64,000 bases of DNA from Pseudomonadota bacterium (GCA_021818425.1 JAKAEC010000004.1:20237-84236), one strand, 5' to 3'; numbered from the stretch's first letter, positions 10,064 through 19,372 are shown. Translations and numbers: made by a program. The notes: generated by a model not told the origin, from the sequence alone.

Positions 10064-11725
10064 ATGCGAGGAGCTATAAAACCGCTCTCCCGCCTGAACG
10101 TTACGCGCGTGGTGTTTGCTGCGGCGTCCGTTTTCGTCGTTGCTTGCATGCTTCCTGTGCAAGCTAAGGCGAAGTCCCCCTATGCGGGGCAAGGGCCGGG
10201 AACGACAACGCCCCCCACCCAGCCGGCTGGCGGCATTAACGGGGATTCGGTAGCTTATGCTGTGCCGCGCAACACCCCTTCGGGTGGTGTAGAGGTGGCG
10301 CTGCCACAACCGCTATCCCCTAGCGACGTGGCCTTTTACCGACGCGCCCTGCAGTTGCAGCAGAACGGCAAGTTCACCGCCGCCGACAAGATGTTGGCGC
10401 GCGTCTCCGATCCCAGCCTTATCGGCGTGGTTCTGGCTAAACGCTACCTGAGCGCCAACTACATCACCAAACCTGCGGAACTGACCGCTTGGTGGGCTAA
10501 ATATTCGAATGAACCTGAAGCGCCAGCCATTTATGCTCTAATGTGCCACAAGCTGCCCCGCGCTGCATTGCCGGCTGCCCCAAAGCTCGCTTTGCTACCA
10601 GAAGAAACGCTAAGCGACGAAGGCGCGGCACAGCCTTCTTGGGCCCCAGAAAACGCAATTTGGCGCCGCGCATTTATGGTTGGGTTGAACGATTGGAAGA
10701 ATAACGACCTTGCCGCCGCAGCAAAAGTTTTCTGCAGAACGGCTCAAATGCACGGCATCTCCGATGATGATCGCGCCGCTAGCGACTTCTGGGCCGCCCG
10801 CGCGGCGCTGCGTCAGCAAGAACCAGATCAATATCTTGACTGGCTGCACCAAGCCTCATGGTCGGGTGACACTTTCTATGGCATGCTCGCCAAGCGCCTA
10901 CTCGGCCAGGGCTTCAATCACACTGGCGTCGCTACGACATTGACGGAGGCAGATGTCTCTGCTGTCGACTCCCTGCCGGATGGGCGGCTAGCCTTTGAGA
11001 TGCTTCAGGTTGGATTGACTAACGAGGCCGAAACAGCGTTGCGCGCGCTATGGCCGCAGATGCGGTCTACCCCCGGCCTAAGCCACGCCGTGATGGCAGT
11101 AGCCGCGCAGGCAGGACTGGTAAATGTAACCATCGCCATCGCGAATATTCAGCCGGCCCCGGCGAATGAAATCGCGGGTGCCCACCTGCCATTGCCTGCA
11201 ATGCGCCCACAAGGTGGTTTCAGAGTAAGCCCGGCGTTACTTTATGCGTTGGCCCGCACCGAATCAGGCTTCGATGCCACGGCAGTGTCCCGCGTCGGCG
11301 CACGCGGGTTAGTACAGCTGATGCCCGAAACCGCCGCCAATATGCGCCGGGCAGAAGGCGTGACCGGATCGATCTACAATCCTTCTGCCAATCTCGCGCT
11401 TGGCCAAGCCTATCTAAAATATCTTGGGCATTGGCCTGGAATCCGGGGCAATCTGCTTGCTATTCTTGCCAGCTATAATGCTGGGCCGGGCGCCGCCTCT
11501 GCTTGGTACAAAGCAATCGGGAACCATTCCGACCCGCTAATGTTCATCGAAACAATCCCCGACGTCCAAACCCGCCGCTTCGTGCATCAAGTGTTGGCCG
11601 ATAGCTGGATTTATGCCGAGGAAATCGGCCTGAAGCCACGCAGTCTAGATGCGCTGGCAGAAGGTGATTTTCCAACGTTGCACGACTTTAACCCTTCCCT
11701 TATTGAAACGGCAGACGCACAATGA
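10064..11725 (+). CDS. Soluble lytic murein transglycosylase
   Basis: SLT domain: LLYALARTESGFDATAVSRVGARGLVQLMPETA ... ILASYNAGPGAASAW. Confidence 0.92.
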   Translation: MRGAIKPLSRLNVTRVVFAAASVFVVACMLPVQAKAKSPYAGQGPGTTTPPTQPAGGINGDSVAYAVPRNTPSGGVEVALPQPLSPSDVAFYRRALQLQQNGKFTAADKMLARVSDPSLIGVVLAKRYLSANYITKPAELTAWWAKYSNEPEAPAIYALMCHKLPRAALPAAPKLALLPEETLSDEGAAQPSWAPENAIWRRAFMVGLNDWKNNDLAAAAKVFCRTAQMHGISDDDRAASDFWAARAALRQQEPDQYLDWLHQASWSGDTFYGMLAKRLLGQGFNHTGVATTLTEADVSAVDSLPDGRLAFEMLQVGLTNEAETALRALWPQMRSTPGLSHAVMAVAAQAGLVNVTIAIANIQPAPANEIAGAHLPLPAMRPQGGFRVSPALLYALARTESGFDATAVSRVGARGLVQLMPETAANMRRAEGVTGSIYNPSANLALGQAYLKYLGHWPGIRGNLLAILASYNAGPGAASAWYKAIGNHSDPLMFIETIPDVQTRRFVHQVLADSWIYAEEIGLKPRSLDALAEGDFPTLHDFNPSLIETADAQ

Positions 11726-12255
11726 GCCGCATTGACAAAAGCCGCCCTTTTATCCCCGTGCGCATCGCTGTCGCCACCATATCCGACACCCGAACGCAAG
11801 CCAACGACACCTCGGGCGATGCGCTAGCGGACCGCGTCACTGAGGCAGGACACGAGTTGGTGGGGCGTACCATCATCAAGGATGACGCCGATCTGATCGA
11901 GATTCAGCTACGCGCCTGGATCGCCGACCCAGCCGTGGATGTAGTAATCACCACCGGTGGCACAGGAGTTACGGGCCGGGATGTAACGCCGGAAGCATTT
12001 CATAGAGTGGCTGAAAAAATTATCGAAGGCTTCGGTGAGCTGTTCCGCATGCTCTCCTATGCCAAAATCGGTACCTCCACCATGCAGTCCCGCGCGGTGG
12101 GTGCCGTGGCCAATGGCACATATCTCTTCGCCCTACCTGGTTCCACGGGCGCAGCGAAGGATGGCTGGGACGACATTCTGCGCTTTCAACTCGATTCACG
12201 CCACCGGCCGTGCAATTTGGTGGAGCTGATGCCTCGGCTCAAGGAACATTTTTAA
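11722..12255 (+). CDS. moaB: Molybdenum cofactor biosynthesis protein B
   Basis: [34 protein letters not shown]; 4-nt overlap with upstream SLT gene. Confidence 0.93.
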   Translation: MSRIDKSRPFIPVRIAVATISDTRTQANDTSGDALADRVTEAGHELVGRTIIKDDADLIEIQLRAWIADPAVDVVITTGGTGVTGRDVTPEAFHRVAEKIIEGFGELFRMLSYAKIGTSTMQSRAVGAVANGTYLFALPGSTGAAKDGWDDILRFQLDSRHRPCNLVELMPRLKEHF

Positions 12256-12264
12256 TGAATACTC

Positions 12265-12292
12265 AATAGCCGCATGACGCGGCTATTTTTTT
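12265..12292 (+). terminator. Intrinsic terminator after moaB
   Basis: AATAGCCGC - ATGAC - GCGGCTATT followed by T-run. Confidence 0.85.
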
Positions 12293-12301
12293 AACCACAA
12301 T

Positions 12302-12316
12302 GTTCTTCTTTTGTTC
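12302..12316 (+). promoter_or_regulatory. Putative LexA (SOS) box GTTC-TTCTTTT-GTTC
   Basis: Exact match to alphaproteobacterial consensus GTTC-N7-GTTC, immediately 5' of a TTGACT -35-like element (12317-12322). Confidence 0.7.
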
Positions 12317-12345
12317 TTGACTTGCGGATCTGAAATGATCTTAAT
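12317..12345 (+). promoter_or_regulatory. Putative sigma-70-type promoter (TTGACT - 17 nt - CTTAAT)
   Basis: TTGACT at 12317-12322 and CTTAAT at 12340-12345; sits between the two LexA-like boxes. Confidence 0.4.
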
Positions 12346-12352
12346 CAATCAA

Positions 12353-12367
12353 GAACGGAGCATGAAC
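12353..12367 (-). promoter_or_regulatory. Second putative LexA box GAAC-GGAGCAT-GAAC overlapping the start codon
   Basis: Exact GAAC-N7-GAAC, the reverse complement orientation of the first box; centres are 51 bp apart. Confidence 0.65.
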
Positions 12368-13474
12368 AAGATGTCTGTTTCCTGCGTAAAAATTAAACAG
12401 CACGCCAGTTATGGCGCCATCAAAGGGCGTGGCACGGTATTGAACCCTTCCACCCGTTTTGAAACGGCGCGACAGGAAGCCTTCGACGATGGATGGGACC
12501 GTGAAGATGAAGCTGAACGGCCGCAAACCGCGCTAGTCCGTGACACCACGCGCAGCATTATTGTCCGGAACGACAGCCCTGATCTTGCCTTCGATATGAG
12601 CTTGAATCCCTATCGTGGCTGCGAGCACGGCTGCATCTATTGCTTTGCCCGGCCCAGTCACACGTATCTCGGCTTTTCCGCCGGTTTGGATTTCGAGACG
12701 AAGATCGTATTCAAGCCGGAGGCACCTCGCCTGCTGGAAAAGGAACTTTCGCGTCCAAGCTATAAGCCAGGGGTGATCGTGCTGGGCTCCAACACTGACC
12801 CATACCAGCCGGCAGAGCGTACGCTCCGCCTGACTCGCTCTGTACTGGAAGTGCTGGAGCGATTTAACAATCCTGTTGGCATCGTGACCAAATCCGCAGG
12901 TGTTGTGCAGGACAGGGAAATTCTCGCCCGCATGGCCGCGAAGAGACTGACGAAGGTACATATTTCTATCACCACCCTGGACCCCGTCCTAGCTCGCGTG
13001 ATGGAACCGCGCGCTGCTTCACCAGCCCGGCGCATAGCTACGATCTCTAAGCTGGCCGAAGCTGGCATTCCAGTGGGCATTATGGCCTCACCTATGATCC
13101 CTGGCCTGAACGACGCCGAGATGGAGCACATCCTTGAGGAAGCCCAAAAGGCAGGCGCTACCAGCGCCTACACCACCATGCTACGCTTGCCGCATGAGCT
13201 GGGGGCCCTGTTCACGGACTGGTTGCAGAAATACCTGCCCGAACGTGCCGCTCATGTACTCAGCCTGATCCGGCAAAGCCGAGCCGAAAAATTGAATGAT
13301 TCACAATTCCACGCACGATTCGCGGGCACCGGCCCTTATGCCACGATGATGGCACAACGCTTCTCGCGCGCAGTGAGACGGCTGGGGCTAGATGAGAAAA
13401 GGCCGCATCTGGACACCTCGCAATTCCGCTTACCCGGGCGCTGCTTGGTCAACGAGCAAATGAGCCTGTTCTAG
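12362..13474 (+). CDS. PA0069/SplB-like radical SAM protein
   Basis: NPYRGCEHGCIYCFARPSH radical SAM CxxxCxxC motif; ATG at 12362 (MNKMSVSC) preferred because the ORF-track start at 12311 lies inside the LexA box. Confidence 0.88.
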   Translation: MNKMSVSCVKIKQHASYGAIKGRGTVLNPSTRFETARQEAFDDGWDREDEAERPQTALVRDTTRSIIVRNDSPDLAFDMSLNPYRGCEHGCIYCFARPSHTYLGFSAGLDFETKIVFKPEAPRLLEKELSRPSYKPGVIVLGSNTDPYQPAERTLRLTRSVLEVLERFNNPVGIVTKSAGVVQDREILARMAAKRLTKVHISITTLDPVLARVMEPRAASPARRIATISKLAEAGIPVGIMASPMIPGLNDAEMEHILEEAQKAGATSAYTTMLRLPHELGALFTDWLQKYLPERAAHVLSLIRQSRAEKLNDSQFHARFAGTGPYATMMAQRFSRAVRRLGLDEKRPHLDTSQFRLPGRCLVNEQMSLF

Positions 13475-13528
13475 GATGCGATGCATCGTGCTGAAACACG
13501 CGAACAATTTCATCACAGGAGTACGATC

Positions 13529-13756
13529 ATGGAGTGGCTTTTCTGTATAAACCCAAGAGTTATAACAGGCTTCGTCTCAGCTCTTGGTTGTTTTTACTTT
13601 CTGTGCATATGCATGGAAGACATAAAAACGTTGATAGCTTATCGCTGCGCCACACGCCCCCGCACCAAGCCTCGGGCGAGGCATGAGCGCGTGAGATTTC
13701 CGCACGTTGCTCCGTACACAAATCATATCCGCGCATCCGTTCGCCGTGCGGGCTAG
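13529..13756 (+). CDS. Hypothetical small membrane protein (75 aa)
   Basis: ATG at 13529 preceded by AGGAG at 13517-13521 with 7-nt spacing; hydrophobic stretch VITGFVSALGCFYFLCIC. No recognised family. Confidence 0.35.
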   Translation: MEWLFCINPRVITGFVSALGCFYFLCICMEDIKTLIAYRCATRPRTKPRARHERVRFPHVAPYTNHIRASVRRAG

Positions 13757-13792
13757 GCCAAACAGCATAGGATACTCAGAAAAGCTTCGCTT

Positions 13793-14686
13793 TTACTTAT
13801 GAATCATCGTTCCGATGCCATGCTCGGTGAATAGCTCTAAGAGCAGAGCATGCGGCACGGTACCATCTAAAATGGTTGCCCCCTTAACGCCCTGCGTTAC
13901 CGCCTCCATGCAGGTCTCCACCTTCGGGATCATCCCGCCGGAGATTGTGCCATCCGAGATCAACCCACGAATCTGTGTCAGCGACAAATCGGCCAGTAAC
14001 TGCCTACTCTTGTCCAACACACCCGGCACATCGGTCAGCATCAGCAGGCGCTGCGCATTCAACGCACCCGCAACGGCACCCGCAACCGTATCAGCATTGA
14101 TGTTGTAGGTTTGTCCATCTTCGCCGGCCCCCACTGGGGCGATAACGGGGATTAGCCCAGCACCCGTCAGCGCATGGATAACGCGTGTATCAATGAACAC
14201 CGGCTCACCCACATAGCCAAGGTCCAACACCTGTTCAATGGCGGAATCAGGATCCTTGTAGGTCCTGCTCAATTTGCGTGCGCGGATCAGCCCGCCATCT
14301 TTGCCGGAGATGCCGACCGCCAACGCGCCGGCGGCATTGATCAGCCCCGCCACCTGTTTGTTCACCGTGCCAGCGAGTACCATCTCCACGACCTCGACCA
14401 TGGCGGCATCTGTCACGCGCAGCCCTTGCACGAAGCTGGATTGAATGTTGAGGCGCTTGAGCATTGCGTTAATCTGCGGCCCGCCGCCATGCACTACCAC
14501 GGGGTTAATGCCTACCTGCTTGAGCAGCGCAATGTCGCGGCCGAATTCGTTGGCAAGCGTCCCATCCATTGCATGACCGCCATATTTTACCACGATCGTA
14601 GCACCCGCGTAGCGACGCAGATACGGCAACACCTTGGTAACGATATGCGCTTCCCGGGCGGCGTCGGTGATATCTTGGCTATTCAT
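13793..14686 (-). CDS. argB: Acetylglutamate kinase
   Basis: [27 protein letters not shown]. Start at MNSQDITD (14686). Confidence 0.95.
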   Translation of the reverse strand: MNSQDITDAAREAHIVTKVLPYLRRYAGATIVVKYGGHAMDGTLANEFGRDIALLKQVGINPVVVHGGGPQINAMLKRLNIQSSFVQGLRVTDAAMVEVVEMVLAGTVNKQVAGLINAAGALAVGISGKDGGLIRARKLSRTYKDPDSAIEQVLDLGYVGEPVFIDTRVIHALTGAGLIPVIAPVGAGEDGQTYNINADTVAGAVAGALNAQRLLMLTDVPGVLDKSRQLLADLSLTQIRGLISDGTISGGMIPKVETCMEAVTQGVKGATILDGTVPHALLLELFTEHGIGTMIHK

Positions 14687-14693
14687 CTCATCC

Positions 14694-15392
14694 TCAGTCA
14701 ACAAATTCAGCAATGGCGGCGCGCAACTCATCGATTCCAATGCCACCAACACTGGATGTGGTAATGATCCGGTTCATCGCTGCAGGGTGCTTCGCCGCTA
14801 GGGCCAGAACCTCCTCCTGCTTACGCTTCAGAGGATCAGGTTTCACGGAGTCAACCTTGGTCAACACCATTTGGAAAGAGACGGCGGACTGGTCCAGCAA
14901 TTCCATTACCGTCTCGTCAGAGATCTTGATCTCCACCCGCGCATCCAGAAGCAAGAAAACACGGCGCAGATTGGGGCGACCACGCAGATAATCCAGCATG
15001 AGCCCCTGCCAATCGCGTTTGATCTCCTTCGGCGCCTCGGCATAACCATAGCCTGGCATATCCACTAGCACCACTGACCCTGCTTGGCACTCGAAGAAAT
15101 TTAACTGCCGCGTGCGCCCCGGCTGGTGCGAAACCCGCGCAAGCGCCTTGCGCCCGGTGATGGCATTGATGAGCGAGGATTTGCCGACATTGGAACGCCC
15201 CGCCAGCGCAATCTCGTTGCCGCGCGGCGCTGGCAGATGTTCCAGCGCCTGAGCAGCGTAATAGAATTCGCAAGGCGAGGCAAAGAGCTTCCGCCCTGCC
15301 TCGATCTGTTCCGGGCTTGGCCCGGAGATGTCAAATTTCAGCCCTTCACCAGAGCCGTCTTCTTGGGCTCCGCCGCCCGGTGCATGATCAAC
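14694..15392 (-). CDS. engB: Ribosome biogenesis GTP-binding protein YihA/YsxC
   Basis: [34 protein letters not shown]. Start uncertain (15392 or 15425). Confidence 0.9.
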   Translation of the reverse strand, partial: VDHAPGGGAQEDGSGEGLKFDISGPSPEQIEAGRKLFASPCEFYYAAQALEHLPAPRGNEIALAGRSNVGKSSLINAITGRKALARVSHQPGRTRQLNFFECQAGSVVLVDMPGYGYAEAPKEIKRDWQGLMLDYLRGRPNLRRVFLLLDARVEIKISDETVMELLDQSAVSFQMVLTKVDSVKPDPLKRKQEEVLALAAKHPAAMNRIITTSSVGGIGIDELRAAIAEFVD

Positions 15393-17077
15393 CATTGCTG
15401 CCCCACGGAAAGAATGTTGTTCCATGTCCAGTATAAAACTAGACCCGCCGGCGAGCGCGCCAGCATGAAAGTGAACAGAATTGGCATCAACTGGAACATG
15501 CGCTGTTGTGCTGGATCCGCCGGGGCAGGATTCAGTTTCTGCTGTAGGAACATGGTAACACCCATGATCAACGGTAGCAGACCAACGTGCAAGATCGGGC
15601 TGATCATCGTCGGATCGAACGGAAGCAAGCCGAACAGGTTAAAAATGTTCGTTGGATCAGGCGCAGAAAGGTCGCGGATCCAGCCATAGAATGGAGCATG
15701 GCGCATTTCTATGGTGATGAAGATGACCTTGTAGAGCGAGAAGAATACGGGAATCTGCAGCAGCATCGGCAGACAGCCCGAGGCTGGGTTGATCTTCTCG
15801 GTCTTATACAGCTCCATCGTTGCCTGCTGGAGCTTGGCTTGGTCGTCTTTATATTGCTCCTTCAGTGCTGCGATCTTCGGCTGAACAGCCTTCATCCGGC
15901 CCATAGAGCGGTAAGAATAGCTGGCCAGCGGGAAGAAGAGCACCTTCACTCCCACGGTGAAAATGAGAATGGCCAAGCCGAAATTGCCTGTAAGCGTGTT
16001 TAGCCAATCCAGGCAGAAGAAGATCGGCTTAGTAATGATATAGAGCACACCGAAATCAACCGCCTTGTAGAAATTCGGTATGTGATAGGCCGACTGGTAA
16101 TAGTCCAGAATCTTTACGACCTTGGCGCCAGTAAAGAGATGGCTAGTGAAACTCGCCTGCCCACCAGCCGGTACAGTCAGAGGGTTCTGGGTGATGAAGC
16201 TCGTCTGATAAGCGTTGCCATTGCCTACGCTTACCTTGCCATAACTCATGGTCGCGCTCATCTGCGCGCCCTGGTCCGGCGCTATAGCTGTCAGCCAGTA
16301 TTTATCGGTGATACCGCTCCAGCCGCCAGGACCAGAAGTGGAATAGGCGACGCCGTTAGACGCTTTCTCACCGGCTTTCTTCAGCGCGTCATATCCCTCC
16401 TGCTTCAGCGTACCGTTAAACACGCCAAGCGGTCCATTGAATAGCACCCAACTCGACGGCACCTTCGGTTTATAGTCCCGCACCACACGCGACCAGGGAA
16501 AAACCGAGACCGCAGACGCACCGTGGTTCACCACAGTCTGCGTAACGGTGAACATGTATTTGTTGTCGATTGTTAAGATCAGCTGGAAGATCTGCCCCTG
16601 GCCGTTGTTCCAAGAAAGCGTCACGGGGGTGGATGGCGTAAGTTCTGTGGCGCTTGGCGTCCAGACGGTATTATTGTTTGGCACCTTTATGCCGGCCGGC
16701 GCAGTCCAACCAAATTGCGCATAAGATGGCCTGTCGCTACCGCGTCGGCCCTCTATCTGCACCAGCGGCGAATTCTTCGCGATGGTCTCATGGTAATCCT
16801 TGAGCACCACGTCATCGAACACCGCGCCGGTCAGGCCGATACTACCCTTAAGCATCGGCGCGTTCACGGCTAGCCGCGGGCCGTTGACGGATGCGCTCTG
16901 CACCGTACCGGGTCCGCCGGCGCCGCTCGGGGCATGGGTGGTGCTGACCGCTTTTATGGCCTGCTGCTCGGTCTGCGCAGGCGTGGGCGCCGGGAAAAAC
17001 CGTTCCTGAATCACTGTGAATACGGCCATGATGCCGAACGATATGGCAAGGGCGAGGATGAGGCGCTTCGAGTCCAT
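15338..17077 (-). CDS. yidC: Membrane protein insertase YidC
   Basis: Long periplasmic domain followed by NFGLAILIFTVGVKVLFFPLASYSYRSMGRMKAVQPKI. Confidence 0.96.
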   Translation of the reverse strand: MDSKRLILALAISFGIMAVFTVIQERFFPAPTPAQTEQQAIKAVSTTHAPSGAGGPGTVQSASVNGPRLAVNAPMLKGSIGLTGAVFDDVVLKDYHETIAKNSPLVQIEGRRGSDRPSYAQFGWTAPAGIKVPNNNTVWTPSATELTPSTPVTLSWNNGQGQIFQLILTIDNKYMFTVTQTVVNHGASAVSVFPWSRVVRDYKPKVPSSWVLFNGPLGVFNGTLKQEGYDALKKAGEKASNGVAYSTSGPGGWSGITDKYWLTAIAPDQGAQMSATMSYGKVSVGNGNAYQTSFITQNPLTVPAGGQASFTSHLFTGAKVVKILDYYQSAYHIPNFYKAVDFGVLYIITKPIFFCLDWLNTLTGNFGLAILIFTVGVKVLFFPLASYSYRSMGRMKAVQPKIAALKEQYKDDQAKLQQATMELYKTEKINPASGCLPMLLQIPVFFSLYKVIFITIEMRHAPFYGWIRDLSAPDPTNIFNLFGLLPFDPTMISPILHVGLLPLIMGVTMFLQQKLNPAPADPAQQRMFQLMPILFTFMLARSPAGLVLYWTWNNILSVGQQWLIMHRAAEPKKTALVKG

Positions 17078-17082
17078 CAGGG

Positions 17083-17316
17083 TCAGCTATCCTTAGGAAT
17101 GGGGACCGGATCGTATCCGCCGGGGTGGAAAGGGTGGCAGCGTAGAATGCGCCGGGCCGCAAGCAGGCTGCCCTTTGTGGCGCCATGGCAGGCCAGAGCC
17201 TCACGCGCATAAGCGCTGCAGGAGGGATAGAAGCGACAATTCGCGCCAATGACCGGGCGTAGCGTGAGTTCATAGGCGCGCACAACGCCGGAGAGCATCA
17301 TGGCCGCCGGGCTCAT
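17083..17316 (-). CDS. yidD: Membrane protein insertion efficiency factor YidD
   Basis: GANCRFYPSCSAYAREAL; ILRCHPFHPGGYDPVP. Confidence 0.95.
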   Translation of the reverse strand: MSPAAMMLSGVVRAYELTLRPVIGANCRFYPSCSAYAREALACHGATKGSLLAARRILRCHPFHPGGYDPVPIPKDS

Positions 17317-17660
17317 GCCAGCGCCTCATTAAGCGCCTTGGCAAGGTTTTGCCTAAGCCGAGAGAATTCAACCTCACCGGTTTCGCGCCGGGCAATCAGC
17401 ACCAGCTCAACCCCCGGAAGGCTTTGCCCGGCCAGCAACAGCCGCACCGCCTCCCGCAGCCGACGTTTGGCGCGGTTGCGAGTAACGGCATTGCCGACCT
17501 TCTTGGTGGCCGTGTAGCCCACGCGCAGCACGTCAGCCTGGCCATCATTAGCGGCCTGAAGCACGAAGCCTTGCTTGACGATCTTTTTACCCCGCGCAGC
17601 GAGGCGCAAAAACTCTGCGCGCCGGGTCAACCGTGCGGGCGGGGTTTGGGCCTTGGCCAT
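17313..17660 (-). CDS. rnpA: Ribonuclease P protein component
   Basis: GYTATKKVGNAVTRNRAKRRLREAVRLL. Confidence 0.95.
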   Translation of the reverse strand: MAKAQTPPARLTRRAEFLRLAARGKKIVKQGFVLQAANDGQADVLRVGYTATKKVGNAVTRNRAKRRLREAVRLLLAGQSLPGVELVLIARRETGEVEFSRLRQNLAKALNEALA

Positions 17661-17688
17661 CAGCGTGGGCGGCGCGCCAGGCGCGCGA

Positions 17689-17823
17689 TCAGGCGGAGAG
17701 CTTGGCGCGCCCCTTGGCGCGGCGGCTGGCGATCACCTTGCGGCCACCGACCGTCGCCATGCGGGCGCGGAACCCGTGCCGGCGTTTGCGGACGAGCTTG
17801 GAAGGTTGATAGGTCCGTTTCAC
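17689..17823 (-). CDS. rpmH: 50S ribosomal protein L34
   Basis: GTG start at 17823; translation (V/M)[43 protein letters not shown]. Too short for the ORF track. Confidence 0.95.
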   Translation of the reverse strand: MKRTYQPSKLVRKRRHGFRARMATVGGRKVIASRRAKGRAKLSA

Positions 17824-17963
17824 GGTGTTCTACTCCAGCAAAAAACAAACAAAACCATTCGCCGGACCGTCCCCGGCCCGGCGTGTTGGCGGGGTATAGG
17901 CGTGGGCACCCTTTCCCGTCAATCTCAACGAAGCGCCTTATGATGGCGAGTACGGAGACGAGC

Positions 17964-18394
17964 ATGCATTTCGAAGAATTTTCAAAACTTTAGCCTACGG
18001 CGACGGCTGGCCTGTGCAGCCTCACCACCGCCACGAAAGCCGCTGGACTTGACCGAGCATTGACGGAAATCGTCAAAATCCGTGCATCGCAGGTGAATGG
18101 CTGCACTTTCTACGCCTAGTTTCACTTGAACATAGCGCGCAAGCTTGGCATCGCACAAGCAAAGCTGGACCTACTGGCAGTATGGCGCGACGCAAATGTC
18201 TTGTCGGCTCGCGAGCAAGCCGGCCTGGGCTGGACCGAACGACCCACCACCCTACCACATACCTAGCCAAAGCTGAGCGGGCGGGGGCACGACTCGCCTT
18301 TCCCGACAACGAATTCGCCCAATTTTGCACTGCTATTGCAGGCGTCAATGCCTGGAATCGTACCGCCACCGGGCTTGGCTTTCCGCCCCCGTGA
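17964..18394 (+). pseudogene. Carboxymuconolactone decarboxylase (CMD/AhpD-like) pseudogene
   Basis: Frame from ATG 17964 reads MHFEEFSKL*PTATAGLCSLTTATKAAGLDRALTEIVKIRASQVNGCTFYA*FHLNIARKLGIAQAKLDLLAVWRDANVLSAREQAGLGWTERPTTLPHT*, then a frameshift to ...FAQFCTAIAGVNAWNRTATGLGFPPP. In-frame TAGs at 17991, 18117 and 18264. Confidence 0.88.
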
Positions 18395-18445
18395 TAACAT
18401 CGGTTGCCAAGACTCGCGAAGGGCGCTCACAAGTCGGTCAATGCC

Positions 18446-19372
18446 ATGCTGTCACGATCGCCTGCCCGCTCTGGAACAGCTCTAGCCCTTCAAGGGGGGG
18501 GGGCACACGGCGCCTTCACATGGGGCGTCCTTGATCGTCTGCTGGAAGATGGCCTCAGCTTCGATGCGGTCACTGGCGTGTCTTCCGGTGCGATGATCGC
18601 GGCGATGGCGGTGCAAGGCATGGTTCACGGCGGCCCGCAAGGCGCACGCGAAATGGTTTCCATGTTCTGGTCCAAAGTAATGGAGGGCAATCTCTTCGGC
18701 AGCATCCCGGCCAGTCCGCTTGACTGGATGTGGGATACGACGAGGGCGCTAAGCCAGGATTTCGCCTGGACGGGCCTGACCCAAGCTCTGCGGCTGTTCG
18801 ACCCCGCGCACCTTAACCCGATGGGGCAGAATCCACTAGAGAATCTATTGCGCGAGTTGCTGGACGTTGAGGCGATTTGCAGCCCCAGTGCCGCGCGGCT
18901 TTATGTCGGCGCCACTGACGTGGAAAGCGGCGAGTCCGTTGTATTTTCCAACAGTCAGACCGGCATCCAGGAACTGCTGGCCTCAGCGTGCATCCCGATG
19001 ATGTTCCCCTCCGTGAAGATTAAGGGCCGGCACTACTGGGACGGCGGCTATAGCTGCAATCCGCCCTTGGCTCCGGTGCTTACGCCCCTGCCGGAGCATC
19101 TGATTCTTATCCGCGCCCAGCCCAGGCAGCGCCAGGGCGTGCCAAGCTCGACGGCAGACATTGTTCACCGCCTCCACGAAATTGCGTTTCAGGCACCGCT
19201 TTCAGCCGAGCTTTCCATGCTGCCCCGCCAAGTGAAGCTTCTGGACATCCCCGCCGACGATGCTCTTGCCCAGCATCCGCTGAACTCTAAATTGAACACA
19301 GACCGCTCTTTCCTTGAACAGCTTTTTGCGGCCGGACGGAAAGCAGCGACAGCCGTGCTGCGCGCCCGATGA
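18446..19372 (+). CDS. Patatin-like phospholipase family protein
   Basis: TALALQGGGAHGAFTWGVLDRL oxyanion loop, GVSSGAMIAA nucleophile elbow, DGGYSCNPPLAP. Start approximate (18404 or 18446). Confidence 0.9.
   Translation: MLSRSPARSGTALALQGGGAHGAFTWGVLDRLLEDGLSFDAVTGVSSGAMIAAMAVQGMVHGGPQGAREMVSMFWSKVMEGNLFGSIPASPLDWMWDTTRALSQDFAWTGLTQALRLFDPAHLNPMGQNPLENLLRELLDVEAICSPSAARLYVGATDVESGESVVFSNSQTGIQELLASACIPMMFPSVKIKGRHYWDGGYSCNPPLAPVLTPLPEHLILIRAQPRQRQGVPSSTADIVHRLHEIAFQAPLSAELSMLPRQVKLLDIPADDALAQHPLNSKLNTDRSFLEQLFAAGRKAATAVLRAR
18494..18503 (+). repeat. 10-G homopolymer inside patatin-like CDS
   Basis: CAA-GGGGGGGGGG-CACACGG encodes the QGGGA oxyanion-loop motif. Confidence 0.9.

Noticed and set aside
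17660-17965. 101-aa minus-strand ORF over rpmH
   Set aside because: Out of frame with the clearly recognisable L34 sequence.
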